Of a DNA stretch of 64,000 nucleotides, positions 23,780 to 35,500 are shown piece after piece. A program made the position numbers and the translations under genes. The DNA is from Diphasiastrum complanatum (taxonomy: Eukaryota; Streptophyta; Lycopodiopsida; Lycopodiales; Lycopodiaceae). The stretch's first letter is position 1. Every line of letters begins with the position of its first letter. The notes under the pieces were generated by a model. That model was given only the letters and a program-made list of their open reading frames with translations, ran no database searches and was not told the origin of the DNA. The DNA lies in assembly GCA_029204225.1 (NCBI GenBank), contig MU832536.1, positions 1-64,000 on the forward strand. Direction: 5' to 3'.

Positions 23780-25144
23780 AATTCCTTAGATTCCCATGAA
23801 TCTGATGAACATTGGTGTTGTTAAGGGGACTAGCATCACCTTACCTATGCATTACAAAGATTATCCAATAGTATATGCTATCCTTGATAGTGGATCAGGC
23901 ATAAATATCATGGCTTTGTCACTAGCAAAGTCATGGGGCTTCAAAAACCTCGATCTGCCATGATACAAACTATGTATGGCCGACCAACGAGTCATCGACC
24001 CTGCAAGTCACTTATCAAATATACCAGTTTGTATTGCAGGAGTCAAGTTTACCATAGATTGTGTCATCCTAGATCTACCCAATGATGCACAAACATATAA
24101 ACTCTTCTTGGCACACCTTGGCTACAAATGGCAGGTTTCATCCAAGATTGGAAGCACAGTAAAATAACCTTCGACAACAATGAAAAAAGAGTCATTGTTG
24201 ACTCTACAGGACATGTTAAGCCCGCCAAGGTTTATGATGATTGGTCATCCACCACATATGACGCCTCCGATAGTGTTCCAATCATGCCGAAAGGACACTA
24301 TACAAGATCATCTGATATAATCAATTGGGGACAAGCACTGGCCACTGTGGACTATGCTGACTCCAATAGATGCCTAATAGAAATCGCCACAGAAGACACA
24401 TATATCCTCCCATCTTCAATGGACATAGAGAGACCCATCATTCCATTAATGATGATAGACCCAATTCCTATAGCTTGGTGCCCAGGAGAACCTAGTATAT
24501 CTACAGCCCACGTTTCAAAAGACGGTATTCTTTCGGTGAATGATGACGTGATGACTGACGACCAAGTCCTCATGTATCTCGATCAAAAACATTATGCACC
24601 AAAATCGATCCCCAAAGAGATTAAGTCGCAAGGGCCTATGGCTCAGGTGCAACTCACATCAACGGTAGTCAACATTGTAGCCTATCGGCCCAAACCTAAG
24701 GTAAACCAATGGGACATGCTTCCAAATGAAGTCTGTGATGCAATAAACGAAGAAGTGATTCGAGAGGCAACCACACCGCCTCCACAAAAAACCACAAAAC
24801 CTCGGTTAAAAAAAAACAAAATCATCGACACAAAATTCACTGAGAGACAAAAACAAATGCGTAAAAAACTTGAACAACCAATCAAGTCATTGTCCAACAA
24901 TTCATGTGATAGAGCTTCCAATTCCGCTAGCACATCCACCTCAATAATTCCCAAAGATCTAGAGAACTTTGTGGAAGCTCCTTTTGATCTTCCAAGCCAT
25001 TTCAAATATTTCACACTTGATGACGTCGCCATCCAGTTGCCGCAATCCCAATGGGAATGTACACAGACTTCCCACTCTTTTGAAGGACCTGCAAAGACCT
25101 TACAACTCAATCTTAAAGATCCTCATGCCAGGTCAACTTCTTGA
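23780..25144 (+). pseudogene. Ty3/gypsy protease and protease-RT linker
   Basis: 23,800-23,960 reads GTSITLPMHYKDYPIVYAIL then DSGSGINIMALSLAKSWGF, with the retropepsin-like DSGS site at about 23,885. 23,976-24,167 continues the fold (VCIAGVKFTIDCVILDLP). 24,128-25,144 is a 338-codon, Pro/Thr/Lys-rich linker with no recognised domain (KTTKPRLKKNKIIDTKF). A stop and frameshifts separate the pieces. Confidence 0.75.
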
Positions 25145-26560
25145 TCTAGAGACCTTACCACACAAATACAGAGATGTATTTGCCTAGAATTATACCAAAA
25201 TGAAGGGGGTCCCATTTGAAGTAGCAGTCCATACTATTCCATTAGAGGAGAACGCTAAGTCTATTCGCTAAGCCTTACTGTTGTAACCCGGTTTATCATG
25301 AACGGATTGACGAGGATATTAAGAAGCTCCTAGATACATGGGCTTCATTTATGAAGTCCAGCACACGGATTGGGTATCGCCCATTGTGGTAGTTCCCAAG
25401 AAAAATGGCAAGCTTCGTATCTACATTGATCTCAAAAACCTTAACGCGGTTACTAAAAAAGACCACTTCTCATTGCCCTTAATGACACAAATCCTTGAGA
25501 AAATGGCAGGAGCTTTCAACTTTCAGCTTCTTAGATGGTTTTAGTGGCTATTTTCTAGTCCAAATAGCCCTTGAGGATAGACACAAGACGACTTTTGCCA
25601 TGAAATACAACGTTTATGCTTACAATGTAATGACTTTTGGCTTATGCAATGCCCCTTCCACATTCCAACGTGGAATGCAAATGGCGTTCCAAGATTTTTT
25701 ACATCGAATTGTTGAGATTTATCTTGATGATTTAGGTGTACATTCTTCTGCAGACAAACACCTCGAAGCCCTTGGAAAGATATTCATTCGCTGTAGAAGG
25801 TTTGCTATATCACTAAACCCTTAAAAATGTCAAATCTGGTTCACCCATGGGGTTGTGCTCGGACATATTATATCCAAGGATGGTAATTCTACTGATCCTT
25901 TGAAGATCAACGTTATAGTTGAGATGCCTTTACCCACAACAATGAAAGAAGTTTACGTCTTCTTAGGCCATACTAACTACTACCGCATCTTCATAATTGA
26001 CTACGCTAGTAAGGCAAGACTTGTTTATTTAATTGTGGTCGACCCTAGATGGACCGAAGAATGCATAAAAGCTTTTGAAGAATAAAAAACAACGCTTACC
26101 ACCACACCCATACTTTGTTTCCCAGATTACACGAAGGAATTCCACGTGCATACTGACACAAGTAAGTATGCAATTGGAGGTATCCTAGCACAACCGGACG
26201 AATATGAAAAAGACTTTCCAATACGTTTCTTGAGTAGACAACTGGTGCCTGCTGAAGTAAACTATACCACCACAGCATGAAACACTAGCCATGGTCTACG
26301 CCATTACAACAACTCCAACACTATTTTTTAGGCCAGACCTTTGCTTTCTATACAGACCATCAAGCATTGTTACATATTGTAAATAGATCCTGTAAAACCA
26401 AATGCATAGCTATGTGGCTCTTAATACTTGAGGAATTCACATTTCGCATAGTCGTCAGGAAAGGCACGCAACACTTCATGGCTGACTACCATTCCAGACT
26501 TCCCAATGCTGAAAAGGCCGATGCACTAGTCAATGACAATCTACTTGATGCATGCCTTTT
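25145..26560 (+). pseudogene. Ty3/gypsy reverse transcriptase and RNase H
   Basis: RT: DWVSPIVVVPKKNGKLRIYI (25,365), then after a frameshift FLDGFSGYFLVQIALEDRHK, FGLCNAPSTFQRGMQMAF and the active site EIYLDDLGVHS near 25,715. LGHIISKDGN and FLGHTNYYRIFI form the connection region. RNase H: FHVHTDTSKYAIGGILAQ near 26,140, FTFYTDHQALLHI-like sequence near 26,340 and HFMADYHSRLPN. At least four stops and several frameshifts. Confidence 0.88.
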
Positions 26561-26699
26561 CCAGATAGATGCCACTCCACTATGGGCTGAGGTAATCACT
26601 CAGTTCCTTACAACTGGCAGACTCAAAGAAGGGCTAAATCCAGTAGCCAAAGGAAATTTTTTATCAAGGCAGCACCCTTTCAACTTATCACCGGACAGT

Positions 26700-27318
26700 T
26701 ATATAAAAGGGGTGTTGACGGTATTATATTGAGATGCGCTTATGAATCTGAGATACGACCTATCATATCTCAGGCACATGAGGGCATTGGTGGCGGTCAC
26801 TTCTCTACAGAAGCGATTGCTAAGATCATACTCAGAGAGGGCTTATGGTGGCCAACACTGTTTAAGGATAAATTTGCTATCATCAAAACATGTGATGTTT
26901 GCCAACGAGCAAAAAAGACTACAAAAGCAACTTCACACCACTTACCCCCATTATAGAAGACGAAGCTTTCCATAAGTGGGGTATAGACTTTGTTGGGTCC
27001 ATCAGCCCAGCAACAAAAAATACTCAAGCATGCTATATCCTGATCGCCACCAATTACGCCACCAAATGGATAGAGGCCCACGCAACAAAGGACGCCAATG
27101 CGAAGACCTCACGCGTTTTCTTTATGAAAACATTATTACGTGCTTTGGCTATCCAATCGAGCTTGTTAGTGATAGAGATTCACATTTCTTAAATGAAGTG
27201 ATTGATAATTTCTTACGCCATTATCTTGTTATCCACCGCAAAAGTACTTTGTACTATCCCCGATGTAATGGCCAGGCAAAATCCACCAACAAGACAATAT
27301 GTAAGATCCTAACCAAGA
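26700..27318 (+). pseudogene. Ty3/gypsy integrase, 3' truncated, third catalytic residue changed
   Basis: Zinc region: AHEGIGGGHFS ... CDVCQRAKK (26,770-26,920). Catalytic core: WGIDFVGSISPATKN (first Asp) and LVSDRDSHFLNEVID (second Asp). The NGQAESTNK motif expected to carry the glutamate reads NGQAKSTNK (AAA codon near 27,280). The reading stops making sense at about 27,318, where copia gag sequence begins. Two frames are used. Confidence 0.85.
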
Positions 27319-27321
27319 TAG

Positions 27322-28878
27322 TTGAAACTAGTTGATCAGATGGAGAAGGCCGCCAAGTCTCAGGAGGACGAGGAATCTTTTAGTAAAACTAAGAAAAAAG
27401 GCAAGTGCTTCCATTGTGGTAAAAAGGGCCATTGGAAGAGTGAATGTCGCAAATTCATGGCGGAACAAGGCAAGGGGAAACCAAAACAAGCAGGTAACCT
27501 TGTCGATGAGGGTGAGATTGAAGACTCTAGCATCTTTATATCTGCATTGTCATCTAATCAAGATGATCAAGCATGGTATATTGACTCGGGAGCCACAAGA
27601 CACATGACAGGTAACAAGAATTGGTTCAGTAGTTTGAAGGTGTTGGATAATGGAACATCTGTTTCACAAGAAAATGGTGAGGTGTGCAAGATCAAGGGGA
27701 TAGGCACCGTTTCAATCCAACTACCTGATGGCAAAAGCAAGATGATCAGGGAGGTACTTTACGTATCAGGTTTGAAGAAAAATCTACTTTCTGTTGGAGT
27801 CATTACTGATCAAAAGTTGAAAGTAGAATTCGCCCATGATCGTTGCTTTGTGAAGGATGTGAACCAAAAGTTCAAAGTTATTGCGGATGGAGTAAGAGAG
27901 CCCAATACAAAATTGTACAGGTTGAATGCTACAATTAAGGGGCAACATGGACTTGTATCATCCATTCCATCGCAAACTGAGTTGTGACATAAGAGGCTTG
28001 GTCACTTGAATTTGGGAAGCCTCAGTTTGATGAGAAAATTGGAGATGGTAACAGGATTGCCTACCATAGAAGATCACTTGAAATCGATGTGCAAATCCTG
28101 TGTATATGGGAAGCAACATCGAGAGAAGTTCAATAAAGGGGTTGTTGCAAGAACAAAGAACATCCTAGATTTAATCCACACAGATTTATACGGGCCTATG
28201 AGGACCCTGTCCTTAGGTAAAGCCTTCTATTTTATGACCTTTATTGATAATATGTCACGTAAGACTTGGATCTACTTCCTGAAGAAGAAATCAGATGCAT
28301 TTGATAACTTCAACAGCTTCAAAGCATTGGTCGAAAATCAAACAAGTAGGAAGATCAAAGTCCTAAGATCAGATAGTGGAGGTGAGTACAATTCTAATGA
28401 CTTCAATGATCTTTGTGATCAATGTGGGATTAAAAGACAATTTATGCAAGCTCATACTCCTGCTCTCAATGGTGTAGCTGAGCGCAAGAATCGTACGATT
28501 GTGGAAAGTGCCAGATCTATGCTAGCTGAGATGAAACTACCAAAAGATTTTTTATCAGAAGCATGTAGTACGGCAGTCTATCTTCAAAATAGAAGTCCTA
28601 CCATTGCCATACCAAAGATAACACCTAAGGAAGCATTCACGAAGAAGAAGCCAAAGGTGAACCACTTGCAAATCTTTGGATGTAAGGCCTTTGTACACAC
28701 TCCTAAGGAAGAGAGACATAAACTTGATGTAAAAGCTATCAAGTGCATATTCCTAGGATATGATGATCGTGTGAAGGGCTATAGAGGTTTTGATCCAGTG
28801 GAAAACAAAATCCATATAAGCCGTGATGTTATCTTTGATGAATCCAAGATGTATGAAGATGAGTTTGTTGAAAGATAG
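27322..28878 (+). pseudogene. Copia gag end, protease and integrase
   Basis: Zinc knuckle CFHCGKKGHWKSEC (about 27,408). Protease WYIDSGATRHMTGN. Linker IREVLYVSGLKKNLLSVG. Integrase zinc region HKRLGHLNLG (preceded by TGA at 27,985 where TGG is expected) and CKSCVYGKQHREKF. Core HTDLYGP, SDSGGEYNS and NGVAERKNR give the D, D and E residues. C-terminal KCIFLGYDDRVKGYR. One frame covers all of this apart from the 27,985 stop; 28,876 ends it. Confidence 0.9.
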
Positions 28879-30659
28879 ACACATCCATTGGAAAAGATGG
28901 TATAGTAAGGATACCACTTGATGATGATCCATTCATTGACCTTCCGAGTGATGAACATGAGGATACATCTCAAGATACTACTACTCAACCTCAAGAAACA
29001 GGTTGGAGAGGTAGGGACAAACCTTTTGGTGCAAGAAGGATTGAAGTTGCAGGTGACAAATGCAAGGAGAAGGATGTACTGTGGGATACATTTTCACCAG
29101 GAAGCCGATCGCCTAACAAGAAGCTCCCTAAGTGGTTTAAGAGATTGTTGGAGAGCTGCGACATAGATGACTTTCCAGGATCATCTAGCCAGGGAGAGCT
29201 ACGAAGATCAACAAGAGAGAAGACACTACCTGAAAGGTATGAAGCAAATTATGCTCTCTTATCTAGCATTATTCAAAGCAAAGAGCTTTTGACTTATGGT
29301 GAAGCGAAGAATGATGGCATTTGGGTCAAGGCCATGGGAGAGGAGATGGAGTCAATTGCTAAGCATAGTACATGGGACTTAGTAGAACCACCAGTTGGCA
29401 AGAAACCCATTGGTTGCAAATGGGTATACAGGACTAAGTACCATGCAGATGGAAGTATAGCAAAGCACAAGGCAAGATTGGTGATCAAAGGGTATGCACA
29501 AAGTAAAGGCATCGACTATGTGGAGACCTTTGTGCCGGTTTGTAAGTGGAATACTCTACGTCTACTTGTTGCTTTAGCTTCACATTTTGGTTGGCCTTTG
29601 CATCAGATGGATGTGAAATCTGCTTTTCTAAATGGTGAGTGAGAAGAAAAAGTGTTCATGGATCAACCTGAAGGCTTTGTAGCAAAGGGACAGGAAAATA
29701 AAATATGTCGCTTAAAGAAAGCGCTTTATGGTCTTAAACAAGCACCATGTGCGTGGTATAGCAGGATTGATGCCTACTTTCATTCAAAGGGGATGGTGAG
29801 AACACATTCTAATCCAAATCTATATGTCTTATGCTTTGATGGTATGGTTGCTTTGATTGCTCTTTATGTCGATGACTTGATTATTACAGGAAATAATCAA
29901 GAGATGATAGACATGATCAAGAAAGACCTCATGGAACAATTCGAGATGACAGATTTCAGCCTGATGCATTAAAATAGCCTTGGAGTAGAAGTGTGGCAAA
30001 AAGGACATGAAGTGGGTTTAACACAAGTGAAGTATGTCAAAGAGTTGCTGCATAGGTTTAGGTTGCAGAATTGTAAACCAGTAAACACTCCTATTGAACC
30101 AGGTAAAAAGCTTTCTAAGCTTGAAGAGTCACAGTCATTTGATGCTACGCTGTATAGACAGTTAGTAGGGAGCTTGATTTACCTTACCACGACTAGACCA
30201 GATATATGCTATGTTGTTGGCATTGTTAGTCAATTTATGGCAACACCTACGGAAACACATTGGAAGGCAGCTAAACGCATTTTGCGTTATGTGAAAGGCA
30301 CTTCAGAGTATGGCTTGATTTACATGAAGCATGATGGTTTACCTGAGTTGTGTGGCTATGTGGATGCGGATTGGGGAGGTGACTATGATGATTGTAGATT
30401 CACCACAGGGTATGTATTCCAGTTTTGTGGTAGTTGCTTTTCCAGGTCTAGTAAGAAGAAAAGTACAATTGCTCTTTCCACCACAGAAGCAGAGTATAAG
30501 GCAATGTGTAGTGTAGCATGTGAGAGGTTGCTGAGTCGTGAAATTCATGTTGTTCATTGTAGCACAGAAGAACAACTAGCTGATATTTGCACTAAGCCAC
30601 TTATTGGAAAAAAGTTTGATAAGTTTAGATCAAAGCTTTCTGTACTTAAAGTTTGTTGA
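28879..30659 (+). pseudogene. Copia reverse transcriptase and RNase H with in-frame RNase H deletion
   Basis: A linker with frame changes leads to RRSTREKTLPERYEANYA (29,190). RT: TWDLVEPPVGKKPIGCKWVY, KARLVIKGYAQSKGIDYVET, CRLKKALYGLKQAPCAWYS and the active site LYVDDLIITGNN (29,862). RNase H 29,991-30,659: KSTIALSTTEAEYKAM, then SVACERLLSREIHVVHCSTE. The usual CDNQSA...KHIELHYHF stretch, around 50 residues, is missing without loss of frame. ADICTKPLIGKKFDKFR ends the protein. Confidence 0.9.
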
Positions 30660-30715
30660 CTTTAAAGCTATGTATATGACTGTATAAAAAGTAGACTCAA
30701 CTTTAAGGGAGAGAG

Positions 30716-30992
30716 TTAGAATTAAAGTAGAATCACTGTGTTACTGTACTGTGGGTCCTATCAGTGGATAAGGATCAGTTGGCCTCGCCACGAGGCAAGT
30801 GGACGGGACACGCGTCCCGCCAACGACAACCTGGGTATGCATGGGTTGCCTGAGTGAACAACTATATGTACAATGTAATTTCATTTTGAGAAATACAGTT
30901 GCTATGTGAGCTTGCTGAGGAGAGTGTGTTCTGTCTGTGTTACTGTGTAGCATGATCAGTGTTCCTGTGCAAAGCAAACTCTAAGTGTCTAA
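30716..30992 (+). repeat. Short 3' LTR of the truncated copia
   Basis: Follows a purine tract (AAGGGAGAGAG) and starts TTAGAATTAAAG. TCTAA at 30,988-30,992 is the inverse of the first five bases. About 277 bp. With no 5' partner the ends are provisional. A GC-rich block, CACGCGTCCCGCC, lies near 30,808-30,820. Confidence 0.55.
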
Positions 30993-30999
30993 TCCCTAC

Positions 31000-31650
31000 C
31001 AAACTTCATGACAGCTTCATTACATCTTTGAAAATGTCCATAACAATTCTTGGCTGAGAATTTTGAGATCTATCCCAAAATTAGTCCAAAAACCATCAAA
31101 AAACCATGATTTTTGACCAATTTTGACCAATTTTGACCCAAATTCATGGGGGAAATCTACAGATTCTGCCTTCAAATCCAAATCCCTGTAGATCCATTGC
31201 ATGAAAGCACTAAAAGTTCTGATTCAAGTCAAACATGGTTTCCATAGCCCATTTATGGTCCAAAAACTCCAATTTTTGGTCCAAAATCACTATCTAATCA
31301 ACCTTTTGACTTTTCAACCAACATGCAATCATTAAATTCTGTAATTAATGACTGTAAAACAGCAAGTACAATCTGAAAATGTACTACACCAGATCTTATA
31401 ATCATTTCCTTGCAAAAACCATCAATTCTAGGTGAAAAATTCACTAAATTCATAAAAAATCCAATGATTTCCTTCAAAATTCATGGAACAAATCCACAAT
31501 TATGATCTTTAGGCTGAAAGTACACCAAGGATCTGAGAATATTCCTACTTGAAATTGAATTCCAACACATGGAAGAAGAAGCAAAGAGCTACACCAAAAG
31601 AACTGCAAAATCCAAGATCCTCAAGCTCCACCTCCTGGTAGTTGTGATCC
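31000..31650 (-). mobile_element. Leader remnant of a third minus-strand LTR element
   Basis: Non-coding, with repeated TTTTGACCAA (31,100-31,140). It lies on the internal side of the primer site at 31,651-31,664 (plus-strand AAGCTCTGATACCA). No gag reading is seen. Confidence 0.4.
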
Positions 31651-31664
31651 AAGCTCTGATACCA

Positions 31665-32152
31665 CTATAAAAATCACCAAGTGAAGATCTACAGGATTCC
31701 AATCACATGCAAACCAAAAGGACACCTGTGGAGCATGAACCACCCGATCAATATGGAGAGGCTAGTCAATACCCTAACCAATCCACCCCCAAGCCACAGT
31801 GAAGAACACAAGAGAGGAGAGGAAACATTGGCTCAAGAATCACAATTCACAATAGGAGGATGGGCGAGCTTCCAATAGACCTATTCTTCTCAAGAGAGAG
31901 AGAATATTCTTTTAAGATCCCCATGCAACCTAAATTGAGCTATTAATCTCCTATTCTTGCATTAAAGTAGTCTTCACCATGCATGTGCTCCTATGTCCAA
32001 TTATAGGTCTGGGCCCTCATATGATTATTAATTATTTAATACGACCACGTCTGGAATGATGTAGCATAACTAATAACCACATACAACTGGAGTGACCGGC
32101 TATCCACGTCAGGAATAACTCCGATTTCCTTGTATAGGATATGGACATAACA
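31665..32152 (-). repeat. Probable LTR of the third minus-strand element
   Basis: It abuts a perfect minus-strand primer site (TGGTATCAGAGCTT). The outer end reads GACATAACA, that is TGTTATGTC on the minus strand, as expected for an LTR start. The inner end (CTATAAAAATC) is not canonical, so the limits are uncertain. Confidence 0.45.
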
Positions 32153-32543
32153 CTTACTCTTGTATATATTTTTGTTAAATTTTTATTGTTTTTCTTATAA
32201 TTATTATTTCACTACTTTCTATGTTTTTTGACTGCCTGTGTTTGTACTTAATGCATTCTTGTTCTCCTTATGTTTTTTCATTGATATCTTTTTTTGATTC
32301 ACCAAGAGTGATACAAGTCAACATTTGATGCTCTAGCTCACAAGGATAGATTTGCAACTTATGTCGATCCATTTCCTTTCTGAAATTTGGACATCTCATA
32401 TTTTTCACCCATAGCACACATCTGGTAGTTGAGATACCATGTCCAACTGAGACTTTCCACCTATTTAAACATTGTAAATATTCATTTCATGAAGTTCTCC
32501 ACCAACATCAATGAGATAGAGTACTCAACCAAGCATTTACTTG
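32153..32543. other. Stretch without recognisable genes
   Basis: T-rich at the left, mixed sequence at the right. No coding frame of note and no repeat ends. Confidence 0.4.
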
Positions 32544-32725
32544 AGATCTCGACCGAGTCCTCTGGATTAGCAGATCTTGACTGAGTCCTCTGGATCAGTA
32601 GATCTTGACCGAGTCCTTTGATTGGCATCTCGACCGAGTCCTCTTGTTGGCATCTTGACCGAATCCTTTGGGGCGTCTCAACTGAGTCCTCTAGATCAGG
32701 GGATCTCGACCGAGTCCTCTAACCT
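32544..32725. repeat. Minisatellite, seven units with TCTCGACCGAGTCCTC core
   Basis: Seven units of about 24-30 bp, each containing a variant of ATCTCGACCGAGTCCTCT. Spacers between them often read GGATTAGCAG or GGATCAGTAG. The core matches the array at 22,400-22,525. It lies at the 3' edge of a minus-strand copia protease remnant. Confidence 0.85.
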
Positions 32726-33941
32726 CCTTTGCCAAGCTCATTCTTTCAAAAGCAACACTAGCTTCCAACTTAAACAATCTTCCATGTTTAAATCCCTTTG
32801 CAATACAAACATTATTCTTCAAGATGAAGCAAACACCATGCTTAAAGTGGACATCCAAACTTCTTTCTAAGAGTAGACCAACACTAAGCATATTCTTGGT
32901 GATTGATGGTACATAAAGGACATTTTCTAGATCCATGCATTTTGAGGATTTTAGACACAAAGAGATGGTTCCCACACCATCTATCTTACACTCTTCATCA
33001 TTTGCAGTAAAGACAAACTTTTTAACAACATTGAAAGAGTGTAAGGTTGAGAAAAAGTCATTTTCACAAGACATGTGAGAGCTAGCCCCACTATCGATCC
33101 ACCAATTGTCTCTTGAATTGCTATTGCTTGTTGGTGAGGATGTATATGCCATCAAGAATACATCTACTTCATCCTCTCCTCCTCCTTTGCAAGGTTTCCT
33201 TGTTTGTCCTCCTCCACTTGTGCTCTTAGCCTCTTGTAGCATTCAGATGCATAATGCCCCTTCTTTCCACAAAAGAAGCACTTATGCTTTGACTTGTCCT
33301 TTGAGCTTGATGCATCATCCTCTTCTTTGGCCTCCTTTGGATGCTTCTTCTTTCCATTGGTCTTCTTTTTGCCCTTGAATGAGAAATTGGCTTTCTCATC
33401 ACCATCCTGCAACGACAAGAATCTCATCCTAGATTTTGCATGAAGCATCCTACACTCTTCAACCACTAATACACTGTGAAGTTTTTCTATAGTTGGCAAA
33501 GTGTCTTGGATGGCAAAACTTTGGACCAAATTTGCAAAGTCATCTCCTAGACCATTAAGGACAATTTGTACAAGCTCTCCATCATGAATCTTCTCTCCAA
33601 TGGTGCCAACTCCCTATTTAGAGACTTGATTCTGAGTACATAATCCTGTGCACTCTCCTCACTTCTCCTCATGCTTTGCAAAATTTGATTTCTAAGCATA
33701 AGAATTCTAGAAGTGTTGCTAGACTCATAGATTGAATTTAAAGACTCCCAAGCCTCTTTAGCACTAGTACAAACAAAGTTTTTCCTATACCACAAAGTTG
33801 ACTTATGCTACTAGCTAGAGTCCAACTACTAGTCTCCTTGAAAATAGGAATCTTCTCTACAAAATAGAATCTAGGAGAATATGTACATGTGGTAAAGTAC
33901 AACCAGCTTAAACGTGTAAACATCTTAGCATGTGGGAGCAT
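32726..33941 (-). pseudogene. Copia gag and protease, minus strand
   Basis: Gag: ESLNSIYESSNTSRILMLRN and EESAQDYVLRIKSLNREL (33,795-33,547), then a second frame with VQSFAIQDTLPTIEKLHSVL and the zinc knuckle CFFCGKKGHYASEC (33,529-33,164). Protease: NWWIDSGASSHMSCENDFF, DEECKIDGVGTISLCLKSSK and LYVPSITKNMLSV (33,242-32,726). It is related to the 11.98-17.72 kb element at the family level but opposite in orientation. It is truncated before integrase, at the minisatellite. Confidence 0.85.
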
Positions 33942-34185
33942 TTACTTATTCACATGGAAGTGCTAGATACATACAAGGAAATAGTGCCAAATGGCAATTT
34001 CATAGATTCAAGTCAAAAAACTAGTTCACACTTGTGTAGATTGATCTAAATCCAATTATATACAAGTGATCTTTTGGCTTCCATTCACATGTGTGAACAG
34101 GTTCCACACAGGTGGGATCAAAATGTGAACATCAACCATAAGATTATCAAGTTTGATCTACAAGTTAGAAGTGACATTTCAATAG
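33942..34185. other. Copia leader or LTR remnant
   Basis: Non-coding sequence between two copia pieces, with CACATGTGTGAACAG and CCACACAGGTGGG, which resemble the G-box block of neighbouring LTRs. No LTR ends could be placed. Confidence 0.35.
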
Positions 34186-34400
34186 GTGGCAAAAGGATAT
34201 TCACAAGAGTATGGGATTGACTATGATGAGAGATTTGCACCCGTGGCAAAGATGGTAAGCATTTGGGTCATTATTCACTTGCTACACTTTTTGGATGGGA
34301 TCTATGGCAATTGGATATCACAAATGCATTCTTGAATGGTGATCTTGAGGAGGAGGTGTTTATGGAAAACCCTGATGATCCAGCTACCAATTTGTGTCCA
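34186..34400 (+). pseudogene. Copia reverse transcriptase fragment
   Basis: Reads VAKGYSQEYGIDYDERFAPV and, after a frame change, ATLFGWDLWQLDITNAFLNG then DLEEEVFME. It corresponds closely in DNA to 15,730-15,900 of the complete copia element, and keeps the QLDITNAF codons that are damaged there. It breaks off into the unrelated sequence that follows. Confidence 0.85.
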
Positions 34401-34431
34401 GATTTCAAGTTCGTAAATAATCTTCTCAGAT

Positions 34432-35500
34432 TTGTATGTGAAGGAAATAGCAAATTACTTGGATATTGTCAAAGGTTGCATGATATTGGAATGCATAACG
34501 TATCTTGTCTTAATCAACAATCATAGTTTGCTAATCAACAATTGCAACATGCAAATCAACAACTGCTTCATTACGTGCAACACACTAGTTCTAAAAACAA
34601 TGCACTCAAGCATGTTATATCAGAGTTGAATGCTACAATCACTAGTCTTCGTGGCTCAAATCAAGGAATCCATGGAGAAGTTGCGATCGAAAGTTTGAAA
34701 TCTGTTGTTGATCTAATTATCAATTTATTAAACATAATTTGAGTTTTATATGTTTGTTGCATATCATGTTTGGATGCAAAGAACTGTTTAACAGATCGTT
34801 CATGCATTGGATCATCTTTAAGTCATGTTTTACCAAGAAAGTCAACAAAGGCAATGATGAAAAATGCTCGGTTTGAAAAAATGAAAAACGAAATTGCAGA
34901 TACTGTTTTGAATAAGGTTCAAACTTACTTGGATGCAAATGTAATACAAGGTGCATGTGATGATTCTAGAATTAGCAAAAACACTTATTCTACTTTTTTA
35001 GAATAGTCAAAGAAGCATTTGCTCAAGTGATGGTTAAGAAAACTTATCTTCCTTGTCCATATCAGGTAAGATTAGCAATTTTTATAATGAAGGAATGTTA
35101 AAAGTAGTTGGCCAACCACTTCATCTAATTGATTTACACAAATCTGAATATGGTGAGCTCAATTACAACGATTGCAATAATATCTTCCTTGATGTTGATA
35201 ATATTCTAAAGTACATTATTCGATTCTATAAATTAGAAGAACATCAAGTAAATGGAAAGATAATTATTTTAATGAAATTAGATGAATCCGAAATCATCAA
35301 AGGTCAAAAGTTGGAACGAGTGAGTGTCACTTTGATGAACAAAATTTCAGATATCGATGATCGAACGTTTAGTGTTCAATCAAAAAATCATATATGGTGG
35401 TTGGTGGCATTCCAGGTATACTTTTCAGTTTTACTTCTAAGTATCGTTATTAACATTTCATACATTGCCATATTTTATTAGCATGTCATGCAATACTTGC
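34432..35500 (+). pseudogene. Unidentified multi-segment ORF, possibly spliced
   Basis: Consecutive plus-strand frames: 34,432-34,742 (NQQLLHYVQHTSSKNNALKH, VISELNATITSLRGSNQGI), 34,770-35,006 (KNEIADTVLNKVQTYLDANV) and 35,053-35,481 (FYNEGMLKVVGQPLHLIDLH, GKIIILMKLDESEIIKGQKL, SVQSKNHIWWLVAFQ). Donor-like CAG|GTAAGA occurs at about 35,064 and CAG|GTATAC at about 35,416, each at the end of a coherent reading. The composition (charged, leucine-rich, no low complexity) looks like real protein. I recognise no family. It may be a host gene fragment or a transposon protein. It starts directly after the copia RT fragment. Confidence 0.4.

Larger units (their letters stand above)
27322..30992 (+). 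mobile_element. 5'-truncated Ty1/copia element
   Basis: It starts in gag just before the zinc knuckle, directly joined to gypsy integrase, and runs through protease, integrase, RT and RNase H to a short 3' LTR. No 5' LTR, primer site or gag N-terminus is present. The coding sequence is comparatively well preserved, with few stops (27,985, 28,876, 29,640 and 29,970) and one main frameshift near 28,900-29,140. It is a family distinct from the 11.98-17.72 kb element. Confidence 0.88.

Noticed and set aside
23976-25144. A stand-alone host gene in the 338-codon frame
   Set aside because: It lies between gypsy protease and RT in the same orientation and has the length and composition of a retroelement linker.
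32544-32725. CRISPR-like array
   Set aside because: Units are diverged, spacers are nearly identical fragments, there are no cas genes and the context is a plant genome. It is a minisatellite.
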